This document shows, in pieces, positions 7,878-15,577 of a stretch of 64,000 nucleotides of DNA (the first letter of the stretch is position 1; each line of letters begins with the position of its first letter). The translations under genes were made by a program, and so were the position numbers. Origin of the DNA: Frigoribacterium sp. PhB160. GTDB taxonomy: Bacteria; Actinomycetota; Actinomycetes; Actinomycetales; Microbacteriaceae. The notes under the pieces were generated by a model. That model made no database searches. It was given only the letters and a program-made list of their open reading frames with translations, and was not told the DNA's origin. The stretch is taken from assembly GCF_003751785.1 (NCBI RefSeq), contig NZ_RKIE01000001.1, positions 1,837,564-1,901,563 of the forward strand. Reading direction: 5' to 3'.

Positions 7878-10800
7878 CGCTCGCCGACACCCCTGCCCCC
7901 GGCGACCTCGCCGACGAGCTGCCCGCCTCCGACGCTGCCGCCCGCGACGCCGCCAGGGCCGACGACGCGCTGCCGGGCGACGACGACCTGCGGCGCGACG
8001 ACGGCATGTTCCACTCCGGGCAGTACCGGATCGAGCTCGTGCAGCTGCTCAACTGGGGCAGCTACGCGGGGCTGCACCGCATGCCCGTGGGGCGCGGGGG
8101 CATCGCGATCCTCGGCCCGACCGGACGAGGCAAGTCGACCGTGCTCGACGCCATGTCGTCGGTCATCATGCCGAACCCGCAGGAGTTCAACCGGGCCGCC
8201 CGCGACGACGCCCGCCAGCGCTCCGAGCGCACCGTCTACAGCTACGCCCGCGGCAAGACCGACGAGGTGCGCGACGCCGGGTCGGACCAGACGACGACGC
8301 GCTTCCTCCGCCCGCTCGGCGAGTCGTTCGCGAGCGGCGCCGCCATCACGTGGAGCACCGAGCTCGGCGAGACCCTCACGGCCGTCCGCCTCGCCTGGAT
8401 CAGCGCCGACACCTCGAGCCAGGACGACGTCACCCAGGCGAGCGTCTACCTGCTCGTCGCCGGCCGCTTCGACCTCGGCCGCCTCACCGAGGTGCGGCGC
8501 GAGGGCACGAGCACGTCGCCCCTGACGAAGGGCTCGATCGCCAAGCTGCTCGACCCCGCGACCGACCTCGTCACCTACTCGCAGCCCGAGCTGCGCGTGC
8601 GGCTCTGCGGCCGGCTCGGCATCGGCGGCAGCGACGAGTCGCAGCTCAAGGCCCTGACGCTGCTGCGCCGCGCCCAGGCGTCGAAGGGCGTCTTCTCGAT
8701 CGACGAGCTCTTCAAGCAGTTCGTCCTGACGCAGCCGAAGGCGCTGTCGCGCTGGGAGACGACGCTCGGCACGTATCGCGAGGCCTCGCAGCTGTACGAC
8801 GTGTTCGAGACGACCCGTCGCAAGCTCGAGGTGCTCGAGCCGGTGCCCGGGCTCGCCGAGCGCTGGCGCGCGGCCGGCGACGACGCGACCGCGGGGCGCG
8901 CCCTGCTCACGAGCGGCGTCGCGGGCGTCACGGAGCCGACGCGCCTGCGCGTCTGGCTCGCCGAGAAGGTCGGCGACCAGGTGCGCGGCCAGGTCGACCG
9001 CGTCCAGTCCGAGAAGCGCGAGCTGACCGACACGAGGAGGCGCGCCGCCGACGACGAGGACGCCGCCCTCCGCGACCGCGAGCAGGCCCTGGCCCAGATC
9101 GCCGACCTCGGCGGCGACCCCTCCCGGTCGCTCCGCGAGCAGGTGCGCTGGGCAGAGGACGCCGTCGCCCGGGTCGAGGCGCAGCACCGCCGCTTCGCCG
9201 CGCCGCTCGAGAGCGTCGGCGAGGCCGTGCCGACGACCAGCGAGGAGCTGGAGGCGCTGCGCGGCCGGGCCGCGTCGCTCGCCGCCGAGGAGGCCGCCGC
9301 CCGTCGCGAGCACGACGAGCTGCGGGGAGACCTGGGGGCGCGCATCTCGGAGACGCGCCGGGCCGTGGGCGAGCGCCAGCGGCAGAAGGAGTCGTTCGAG
9401 CGACGCCGCAGCAACGTCCCCGACGAGGCCGTGGAGCGACGTCGCCGCATCGCCGACGGCACCGGCGTGCCGGCCGCACGGCTGCCCTACGCCGGCGAGC
9501 TGATGGAGGTCGGCCCCGAGCACGGAGGCTGGACGACCGCGGTCGAGAGGGTCGTGGGCGACCTGGCCACGCACCTCCTCGTCGACCCTGACGACTTCGC
9601 GGCGGTGCGCCGCTTCGTCGACGCCGAGGACATGCGCGGTCGCGTGACGCTCGTGCCCGCGACCCCCGGGCTCTCGGCACGGCTGACGCCGATCGCGCGC
9701 ACGGTCCCGTCGATGCTCGTGCTCGACGAGACCAGCCCCTACCGCGGCTGGCTGCACGACGAGCTCGTCGCCGAGCGCAGCGTGCTCTGCGTCGAGGGCG
9801 CCGACGATCTCGACTCCGCGCTGCCCGACGGCGTGCGCGGGGCGGTCACCCGTGCGGGGCTCCGCACCGGGTCGGGCCGCCGCGTCACGAAGGACGACCG
9901 GCGACAGCGCTCGTGGATCGGGCTCGACAACGCGGCCCGCGTCGCCGAGCTCGTCGACGAGCTCGGGGAGCTGACCCGCTCGCTCGACGCCGCACGCGCG
10001 GAGTGGGACGCCGCCGAGACGGCCGCCGGCGCCCGTCGCCGCGTCGTCGAGACCGTCGAGCGCGCCGTCGAGACGTCGTGGTCGGACGTCGACGCCGCGC
10101 CCGCCCGGGCACGCCTCGCCGACCTCCTCGGCCAGCTGGAGAGGGTCGCCGTCGAACAGCCCGAGATCGCGACGCTGCAGGCCCGAGCGGCCTCCGCCGA
10201 CGACGACCGTCTCGCGGCCGTGAGACGCGGTGCGGAGGTGCAGCAGCGACTCGACCAGCTCGAGCAGGAGCACGCGACGCTCGTCGACCTCGAGGACGCC
10301 TTCACCGACGCCCTCACCGACGCCGAGCCGCTCACCGACGCCGAGCGGGCGCTGCTCGCACCCCTGCCGTTCAGCGCGCCGCGCGAGGCGGCCGACGTCG
10401 AGCGTTCGTACCGCGAGGCGGCCGCTCAGCTGCGGGCGCAGGTCGACGGACACGACCGCGAGCGGGCGCAGCACGAGCTGACCCTCGAGCTCGTCTTCGC
10501 CCGGTACCTCGAGCTCGACCCGAGCGCCGGCGTCGACGCGACGATCGACAGCCTGCCGACGGTGCTGGCGATCCACCGGACGTTGCTCGACGACGACCTG
10601 CCGCACGCGAAGCAACGCTGGCTCGCGAAGGCCGGGAGCGACGTGGGCGACAGCCTCCGCGCCCTGCTCGTGCAGATCGAGGAGGACGGCCACGTCATCC
10701 GCCGTGGGGTCCGGCCCATCTCGCAGGCGCTGCGCGAGATCGAGTTCCGCGAGGGCTCGACCCTCGACATCGAGCCGCGGCCGGTGTCGAACAGCGACCT

Positions 10801-11425
10801 GGTCGAGTTCCGGCGGACGCTGCGGGAGCACACAGCGGCCGCGGCGGCCGGGGGTGCCGGGAGTACCGGCGGCGGCTCGTCGGACCCGGCCGAGGTCGAG
10901 CGGCGCTTCCTCGCGCTGCGGCGCGACCTGGCGCACCTCGAGGAGCGGTCGAAGATCGGCGACGCCTGGCGACGCCGGGTGCTCGACGCGCGGGAGCACT
11001 ACCAGTTCCGCGCGATCGAGACGCGGGCCGACGGGACGCAGGTCGTGCACGAGGGCGTCGCGGGCAAGTCGGGCGGCGAGGGCCAGGAGCTCATCGCGTT
11101 CGTCCTCGGGGCAGCGTTGCGGTTCCGGCTGGGCGACGGCAGCGACCGGGTGCCGACCTACGCTCCGATCGTGCTCGACGAGGGCTTCGTCAAGGCCGAC
11201 GCCGAGTACACCGGGCGGTCGCTGGCGGCCCTCCGGTCGCTCGGCTTCCAGCTCGTCGTGGGGGCGCCGCGCGACAAGGTGGCGGCGTTCGAGCAGCACG
11301 TCGAGAGCGTCGCCTACATCACGAGCGATCCGGCCCGGCCGGAGCTCTCGCGCATCTACCCGCTGACGATCCGGCAGGCGGTCGAGATCGAGCGCCACGG
11401 CCTCGACCCCGCCCTGCTCGAGTAG
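7874..11425 (+). CDS. jetC: Wadjet/MksB-type SMC ATPase JetC
   Basis: A 1183-residue SMC-like ATPase that drives DNA loop extrusion in Wadjet. It carries the Walker A GPTGRGKST at 81-89; Arg replaces the small residue usual at position five, but the GxxGxGKS core is intact. A long charged central region with coiled-coil character runs from about 330 to 950, interrupted near residues 540-650 by a hinge-like globular segment (VERVVGDLATHLLVDPDDF). The ABC signature is KSGGEGQEL near residue 1065 and the Walker B is PIVLDEGF near 1098. Length and layout match JetC/MksB. It is the last gene of the operon: the 205 bp that follow have no ORF, and the next gene is an unrelated membrane protein on the opposite strand. 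A JetD/MksG nuclease is therefore missing from its normal position. Confidence 0.9.
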   Translation: MTLADTPAPGDLADELPASDAAARDAARADDALPGDDDLRRDDGMFHSGQYRIELVQLLNWGSYAGLHRMPVGRGGIAILGPTGRGKSTVLDAMSSVIMPNPQEFNRAARDDARQRSERTVYSYARGKTDEVRDAGSDQTTTRFLRPLGESFASGAAITWSTELGETLTAVRLAWISADTSSQDDVTQASVYLLVAGRFDLGRLTEVRREGTSTSPLTKGSIAKLLDPATDLVTYSQPELRVRLCGRLGIGGSDESQLKALTLLRRAQASKGVFSIDELFKQFVLTQPKALSRWETTLGTYREASQLYDVFETTRRKLEVLEPVPGLAERWRAAGDDATAGRALLTSGVAGVTEPTRLRVWLAEKVGDQVRGQVDRVQSEKRELTDTRRRAADDEDAALRDREQALAQIADLGGDPSRSLREQVRWAEDAVARVEAQHRRFAAPLESVGEAVPTTSEELEALRGRAASLAAEEAAARREHDELRGDLGARISETRRAVGERQRQKESFERRRSNVPDEAVERRRRIADGTGVPAARLPYAGELMEVGPEHGGWTTAVERVVGDLATHLLVDPDDFAAVRRFVDAEDMRGRVTLVPATPGLSARLTPIARTVPSMLVLDETSPYRGWLHDELVAERSVLCVEGADDLDSALPDGVRGAVTRAGLRTGSGRRVTKDDRRQRSWIGLDNAARVAELVDELGELTRSLDAARAEWDAAETAAGARRRVVETVERAVETSWSDVDAAPARARLADLLGQLERVAVEQPEIATLQARAASADDDRLAAVRRGAEVQQRLDQLEQEHATLVDLEDAFTDALTDAEPLTDAERALLAPLPFSAPREAADVERSYREAAAQLRAQVDGHDRERAQHELTLELVFARYLELDPSAGVDATIDSLPTVLAIHRTLLDDDLPHAKQRWLAKAGSDVGDSLRALLVQIEEDGHVIRRGVRPISQALREIEFREGSTLDIEPRPVSNSDLVEFRRTLREHTAAAAAGGAGSTGGGSSDPAEVERRFLALRRDLAHLEERSKIGDAWRRRVLDAREHYQFRAIETRADGTQVVHEGVAGKSGGEGQELIAFVLGAALRFRLGDGSDRVPTYAPIVLDEGFVKADAEYTGRSLAALRSLGFQLVVGAPRDKVAAFEQHVESVAYITSDPARPELSRIYPLTIRQAVEIERHGLDPALLE

Positions 11426-11480
11426 GCCCGGGCGCGGCCGGGCCGAGCAAGCCCGGCCCGGCCTGACCCGTGGCGAGAGT

Positions 11481-11527
11481 GTCCACGAATCGTCGCCCGC
11501 ACGCGTCACCGACGACGATACGTGGAC
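11481..11527. repeat. Imperfect hairpin repeat, copy 1
   Basis: Arms GTCCACGAATCGTCG (11481-11495) and CGACGATACGTGGAC (11513-11527) pair over 15 bp with one mismatch around a 17-nt loop. It sits 56 bp past the jetC stop and could act as a transcription terminator or an RNA-stabilising hairpin. A related hairpin lies at 12020-12070, and the two flank the small gene between them. The rest of 11426-11630 holds nothing else I can identify. Confidence 0.7.
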
Positions 11528-11630
11528 GAGCGCGCTCGAGAGGGAACGCTCGCGAACGTCACGTGCCGCCTGCGGGCGGAATGACTCGAGCGGGGCGGAA
11601 CGACCGGGCGTCAGCCCGGGGTCCGAGCCC

Positions 11631-11879
11631 TCAGGCGCGAGGAGACGCCCTGCCCTCGCCAGCGCCCTCGCCGTCGCTGACGGCACGCGCCGCGGTGTTC
11701 GCCCGCCAGGTCCCCGCCAGGACGGAGACGAGCAGCACGCCCATGCCCGCGAGGATCGCCGGGGCCGCCGCGTCGTCCGACCACCCGCCGACCACCGGAG
11801 CGCCCACGCACGCGATGGCGACGAGGCCACCGACGACGGCGACGATCGCGAGGACGATGACGAGCACTCCCACAAGCAT
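11631..11879 (-). CDS. Small two-span membrane protein
   Basis: An 82-residue protein with two hydrophobic segments (about residues 2-28 and 40-58) and a short polar C-terminus. No known domain. It is isolated between two copies of a hairpin repeat and faces jetC. It resembles many unassigned small membrane proteins of actinobacteria. Function unknown; whether it has any tie to the Wadjet operon cannot be told from sequence. Confidence 0.5.
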   Translation of the reverse strand: MLVGVLVIVLAIVAVVGGLVAIACVGAPVVGGWSDDAAAPAILAGMGVLLVSVLAGTWRANTAARAVSDGEGAGEGRASPRA

Positions 11880-12019
11880 CCGACGAGCCTAGGCCTCCGG
11901 GGCGACACCCGCCTCGCCCGCCCGGCGGACCCGGCCGGCCCAGGAGCGCGGGAGGCGCGGGCCGGCCGACCCGCGCCTCCCACGATCGCGTCCCGGGCAG
12001 GGCCCCGGTCGACGTGCGA

Positions 12020-12070
12020 GTGTCCACGGGTCGTCGCCCCCGACACCGCAGGGCGACGATCCGTTGACAC
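12020..12070. repeat. Imperfect hairpin repeat, copy 2
   Basis: Arms GTGTCCACGGGTCGTCGC (12020-12037) and GCGACGATCCGTTGACAC (12053-12070) pair over 18 bp with two mismatches. It shares the core GTGTCCACGNNTCGTCGCCC with the copy at 11481. It lies 28 bp beyond the stop of the sugar-binding protein gene (12099) and could terminate that operon. Confidence 0.7.
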
Positions 12071-12098
12071 GCGTGCCCGGCCGGGCCAGGGCCAGGGG

Positions 12099-13463
12099 TC
12101 AGTCGTTCGCGAAGAGCTGGTCGACCTGCTCGGAGGCGTCGGCGAGCGACTCGGGCTCGGACTGGCCGATCAGCACCGACTCCATCGCGGGCTCCATGAC
12201 GGCGAGCACGTCGAGCCAGTGGTTGGCGATCGGCGCCAGCTCGGTCTCGCCCGCGGCGACGGCGTCGTAGTAGGTCGAGACGTCGATGCCGGCGTCCGCG
12301 AACGCGGTCGCCGCCTTCTCGCTCGAGCTGTTCAGCGCCGGGAAGACCACCGCGGCCTCGGCCACGACGTCCTGGCAGGCGGCCGACGACAGGTAGCCGA
12401 CCCACTTCTTCGACAGCTCGGGCTGGTCGGTCGTCGACAGCACCGAGTCGGCCAGGCCGTTCAGCACGCCGGCACGGTCGCCGTCGGGGCCCTTCGGCAG
12501 CGGGGCGATGCCCGCCTCGACTCCCTCGAAGCTGAAGTAGGTCTTGGCGTTCCAGCTGCCGTCGGTGGCGAGGGCGTAGCGTCCGGCGCCGAACGCCTCC
12601 TGGATGCCGACGCCCGACGACGCCGCCTGGTAGCTCGGCATGTAGCCCTTCTCGACCAGCGAGCGCCACCACTCGATCGACTCGATGAACTTCTCGTCGT
12701 CGTAGTTGAAGTCGGTGCCGAACGGGTTCTTGTCGGCGTAGGTCCAGTCGTTGCTGAGCGCGTACATGCTCCACTGCGTCTGGCCGAAGGCGCCGATGCC
12801 CGACTTCGACTTGAGGCCGAGGCCGTAGACCGCCACGTTCGAGGCGTCGAAGCCCGGCTCGTCGCCGCGCACGCCGTTCGCGTCGACCGAGAGGCGGGCG
12901 ATGGTCTGCTCCCACGTGCCGCCGTCCTCGGGGTTCCAGCTGAGGTCCTGCAGCGACTCCGGCGTGAGGCCCGCGTCGGCGAGGTACTGGGCGTTGTAGA
13001 TCGTCGCGACGGTGTCCCAGTCCTTCGGCAGCCCGTAGCGCTCGCCGTCCTCGCCGACCCAGAGCTCGGGGATGCCGGCCTGGTAGTCGTCGAAGTCGAT
13101 GCCCTCGCTCTCGACCACGTCGTCGAGGGGAAGCAGCTGCCCCGTGCTCGCGAGCTGCGGGAAGAACGAGGCGTGGTTCGTGATGACGTCGGGGGCGTCG
13201 CCGCCGACGAGGCTCGTCGTGAGCGTCTGGAAGTAGTCGTCCCAGCCGAACTGCTGGATGTTCACGGTGCTGCCGGGGTTCGCCGCGGCGAAGTCGGTCG
13301 CGCACTGCTCGTAGGCCGGCTGCTGGTTCGAGTCCCACAGCCAGTAGGTGATCTCGCCGCTGGCGTCGCCGCCGCCCCCGCCGCCGCCTGCGCAGGCGGT
13401 GACGGCGAGCATCGGCAGCACCGCGATCGCGGCGGCCAGGCCCCTCTTCTTCTTCGTGTTCAT
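12099..13463 (-). CDS. Sugar ABC transporter substrate-binding lipoprotein
   Basis: A 454-residue extracellular binding protein of solute-binding family 1. The N-terminus is a lipoprotein signal (MNTKKKRG ... MLAVTACAG), followed by a Gly linker and the typical ITYWLWDSNQQPAYEQCATDF opening strand. It should capture an oligosaccharide outside the cell and deliver it to the two permeases encoded upstream. A good ribosome site (AAGGGAC) precedes the ATG. It is the last gene of a galactosidase-permease-permease-binding protein unit, separated from the second permease by a GC-rich, palindrome-containing gap. No ATPase gene is present, so a shared MsiK/MalK-type ATPase elsewhere is the likely energiser, as is common in actinobacteria. 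Confidence 0.9.
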   Translation of the reverse strand: MNTKKKRGLAAAIAVLPMLAVTACAGGGGGGGDASGEITYWLWDSNQQPAYEQCATDFAAANPGSTVNIQQFGWDDYFQTLTTSLVGGDAPDVITNHASFFPQLASTGQLLPLDDVVESEGIDFDDYQAGIPELWVGEDGERYGLPKDWDTVATIYNAQYLADAGLTPESLQDLSWNPEDGGTWEQTIARLSVDANGVRGDEPGFDASNVAVYGLGLKSKSGIGAFGQTQWSMYALSNDWTYADKNPFGTDFNYDDEKFIESIEWWRSLVEKGYMPSYQAASSGVGIQEAFGAGRYALATDGSWNAKTYFSFEGVEAGIAPLPKGPDGDRAGVLNGLADSVLSTTDQPELSKKWVGYLSSAACQDVVAEAAVVFPALNSSSEKAATAFADAGIDVSTYYDAVAAGETELAPIANHWLDVLAVMEPAMESVLIGQSEPESLADASEQVDQLFAND

Positions 13464-13563
13464 GGTTGTCCCTTCGTCGTTGATGCGGACTGCTGTCTGG
13501 TGCGGTGTGGCTGCTGGTGGGGGTGCGGAGGCCGGGGCGAGGCGGCCCGGCCCGGGGCCGCGA

Positions 13564-13579
13564 CCGGGCCCGGGCCCGG
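13564..13579. repeat. GC-only palindrome in intercistronic gap
   Basis: CCGGGCCCGGGCCCGG is a perfect 16-bp palindrome inside the 145-bp gap between the second sugar permease and the binding-protein gene. The gap is dominated by G/C runs and has no ORF. A stable RNA hairpin here could alter the ratio of binding protein to permease, as intercistronic repeats do in malEFG-type operons. That role is inference. Confidence 0.45.
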
Positions 13580-13608
13580 AGTCGGGCCCGCGGTCGGGGC
13601 TGCGGCCG

Positions 13609-14598
13609 TCACTTCGTGCCCGAGTACCCGATGTTGTTGATGACGCGCCGACCGAGGATCGCGAACAGCACGAGGATCGGCAGGGCGGCGATGAGCGTCG
13701 CGGCCATGAGGCCGGCCCAGTCGGGCCCGCCCTGCGGCGTCTGCGACCGGAAGACGCCGAGCGCCACGGTGAGCACCCGCACCTCCTCGGTGCGGCCGAC
13801 GAGCTGGGGCCAGAAGTACTCGTTCCACGACGTGATGTAGGTGAGGATCGCCAGCGTCGTGATGGGCGCGGCCCCGAGCGGCAGGATCACCTGGAAGAAC
13901 CGCCGCACCGGCCCCGCGCCGTCGATGATCGCGGCCTCCTCGACCTCGCGGCTGATGCTGAGGAAGAACTGCCGGAGGAAGAACACCGCGAACGGCGTCA
14001 TGAGCAGCGTCGGCAGGATGATGCCGGCGTAGGTGTTGAGCAGGCCCAGCTCGCGGATGGTCACGAAGTTCGGGATCGTCGTGAAGATCGGCGGCACCAT
14101 CAGCGCGCTGATGAAGGCGGCGAACACGAGGTTGCGGCCCGGCCAGCGCAGCCGCGCGAAGGCGTAGGCGGCCATCGAGCAGAACAGCACCTGCCCGACC
14201 GTCGTCACCGTCGCGACGATGAGCGAGTTGCGGAGGTACGACCAGAAGTTGATCGACGCCCCCGACCCTCCCTCGGCGAGCGCCTCCTGCGTCGTCGCGA
14301 GCCCGAGCACCCGCTGGTACGCGCCGAGGGTGAAGTCGACGGGCAGCAGCGACCCGGGGTCGCTGCCCAGCGAGACGGTGGTCGAGAGCGAGGTGCGCAG
14401 CATCCAGTAGAAGGGGAACAGCGTCACCAGCATCACGAGGCCGAGGGCGGCCCAGCCGAGGGCCTTCCGTCCTCGGGCGGCGCGGCTGCCGCGAGCGGGT
14501 CGGCGACCGCGGGACGGGCGCGGCACGCGGCCGGCGCGGGTGCTGGTGGCGGGCTCGACGGCGGCGAGCTGGTCGGGCGGCGGGGTCATGGTCGTCAT
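13609..14598 (-). CDS. Carbohydrate ABC transporter permease, MalG-like
   Basis: A 329-residue inner-membrane permease with six predicted helices. It has the family loop EAAIIDGAGPVRRFFQVILPL, matching the EAAxxDGA-x(8)-P coupling motif that contacts the ATPase. The first 50 residues are a polar cytoplasmic extension. It starts 7 bp after the stop of the partner permease and ends before the binding-protein gene. It pairs with the MalF-like protein to import the sugar cleaved by the adjacent galactosidase. Confidence 0.92.
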   Translation of the reverse strand: MTTMTPPPDQLAAVEPATSTRAGRVPRPSRGRRPARGSRAARGRKALGWAALGLVMLVTLFPFYWMLRTSLSTTVSLGSDPGSLLPVDFTLGAYQRVLGLATTQEALAEGGSGASINFWSYLRNSLIVATVTTVGQVLFCSMAAYAFARLRWPGRNLVFAAFISALMVPPIFTTIPNFVTIRELGLLNTYAGIILPTLLMTPFAVFFLRQFFLSISREVEEAAIIDGAGPVRRFFQVILPLGAAPITTLAILTYITSWNEYFWPQLVGRTEEVRVLTVALGVFRSQTPQGGPDWAGLMAATLIAALPILVLFAILGRRVINNIGYSGTK

Positions 14599-14605
14599 GG
14601 TCGGG

Positions 14606-15577
14606 TCATCCCAGGTCGGACTTGTCGGCGCGGGTCAGGCGCAGCTGGACGAAGGTGAAGACGGCCAGCAGCAGGAACAGCGCGAGCGCCATCGCCGACC
14701 CGTAGCCGAAGTCGAAGCGGTTGAACGCCATGTCGAAGATGTAGTAGTTGATGACGCGGGTCGAGTTGACCGGGCCGCCCTGCGTGGTGACGGCGATGGT
14801 GTCGAACAGCTGGAACGACCCGGTGACCGTGACGACCAGCACCATGGCGAGCACGGGGCGCAGCAGCGGCAGCGTGATGCTGCGGAACATGCGGAACTCC
14901 GAGCCCCCGTCGATGACGCCGGCCTCGTAGACCTCCTTGGGGATGGTCTGCAGCCCCGCGAAGATCAGCAGCGCCGTGTAGCCCATGTGCCGCCACACGT
15001 TGATGAGCGCGACCGTGGGGATCGCCCAGGCGCTCTCGCCGAAGAAGGCGATCCGGTCGAGCCCGGTCCAGTCGATGATCTCGTTCACCACGCCGAGCTG
15101 GTAGTCGAACATGTAGAACCACACGAGGGCCGCGACGACGTTGGCGATGAGGTACGGCAAGATCACGACGCCGCGCACGACCATCGACTGCGTGAGCCGG
15201 TGCATCAGCACGGCGATGCCGAGCGCGAGCACGGTCTGCAGCCCGATGTTGATGGCGACGTAGTAGCTCGTCGTGCCGATGGCGTTCCAGAACAGCGGGT
15301 CCTGCACGAGGCGGGCGTAGTTGTCGAGGCCGATGAACTCCGGCGGCGTGAGCAGGTCGAAGTCGGTGAAGCTGTAGCCGAGGCCGCTGATCGCGGGCCA
15401 GACGAAGAACGCCAGGAACCCGACGAGCGCCGGCAGCACGAACATCCAGCCGGCGATCGCCTCCTGCCGCTTCATGCCGAACCGGGCGGGGCGACGAGGA
15501 GGCGCGGGGTGCGGAGCGCGCCCCGCTCCTGTCCCCGAGGCGCCCGCCCTCGGCTTCGCGGTGGTGGGTGCGGTCAT
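14606..15577 (-). CDS. Carbohydrate ABC transporter permease, MalF-like
   Basis: A 323-residue membrane permease. The start ATG at 15577 overlaps the galactosidase stop by ATGA, which fixes it; the long open frame continuing upstream is an antisense-free extension into the galactosidase and is not coding. Helices begin after a basic N-terminus (FGMKRQEAIAGWMFVLPALVG). The coupling loop EVYEAGVIDGGSEFRMF followed by ITLPLLRP is clear. It forms a heterodimer with the MalG-like protein encoded next. Confidence 0.92.
   Translation of the reverse strand: MTAPTTAKPRAGASGTGAGRAPHPAPPRRPARFGMKRQEAIAGWMFVLPALVGFLAFFVWPAISGLGYSFTDFDLLTPPEFIGLDNYARLVQDPLFWNAIGTTSYYVAINIGLQTVLALGIAVLMHRLTQSMVVRGVVILPYLIANVVAALVWFYMFDYQLGVVNEIIDWTGLDRIAFFGESAWAIPTVALINVWRHMGYTALLIFAGLQTIPKEVYEAGVIDGGSEFRMFRSITLPLLRPVLAMVLVVTVTGSFQLFDTIAVTTQGGPVNSTRVINYYIFDMAFNRFDFGYGSAMALALFLLLAVFTFVQLRLTRADKSDLG

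Noticed and set aside
7409-12070. 1553-codon open frame on the minus strand opposite jetABC
   Set aside because: It is an antisense shadow of high-GC coding sequence; composition is Arg/Val/Gly/Glu-rich with no domain, while the plus strand encodes recognisable SMC subunits.
11426-12098. Search for a displaced or broken jetD after jetC
   Set aside because: No TOPRIM-like or DUF2220-like sequence in any frame; only hairpins and an 82-residue membrane ORF.
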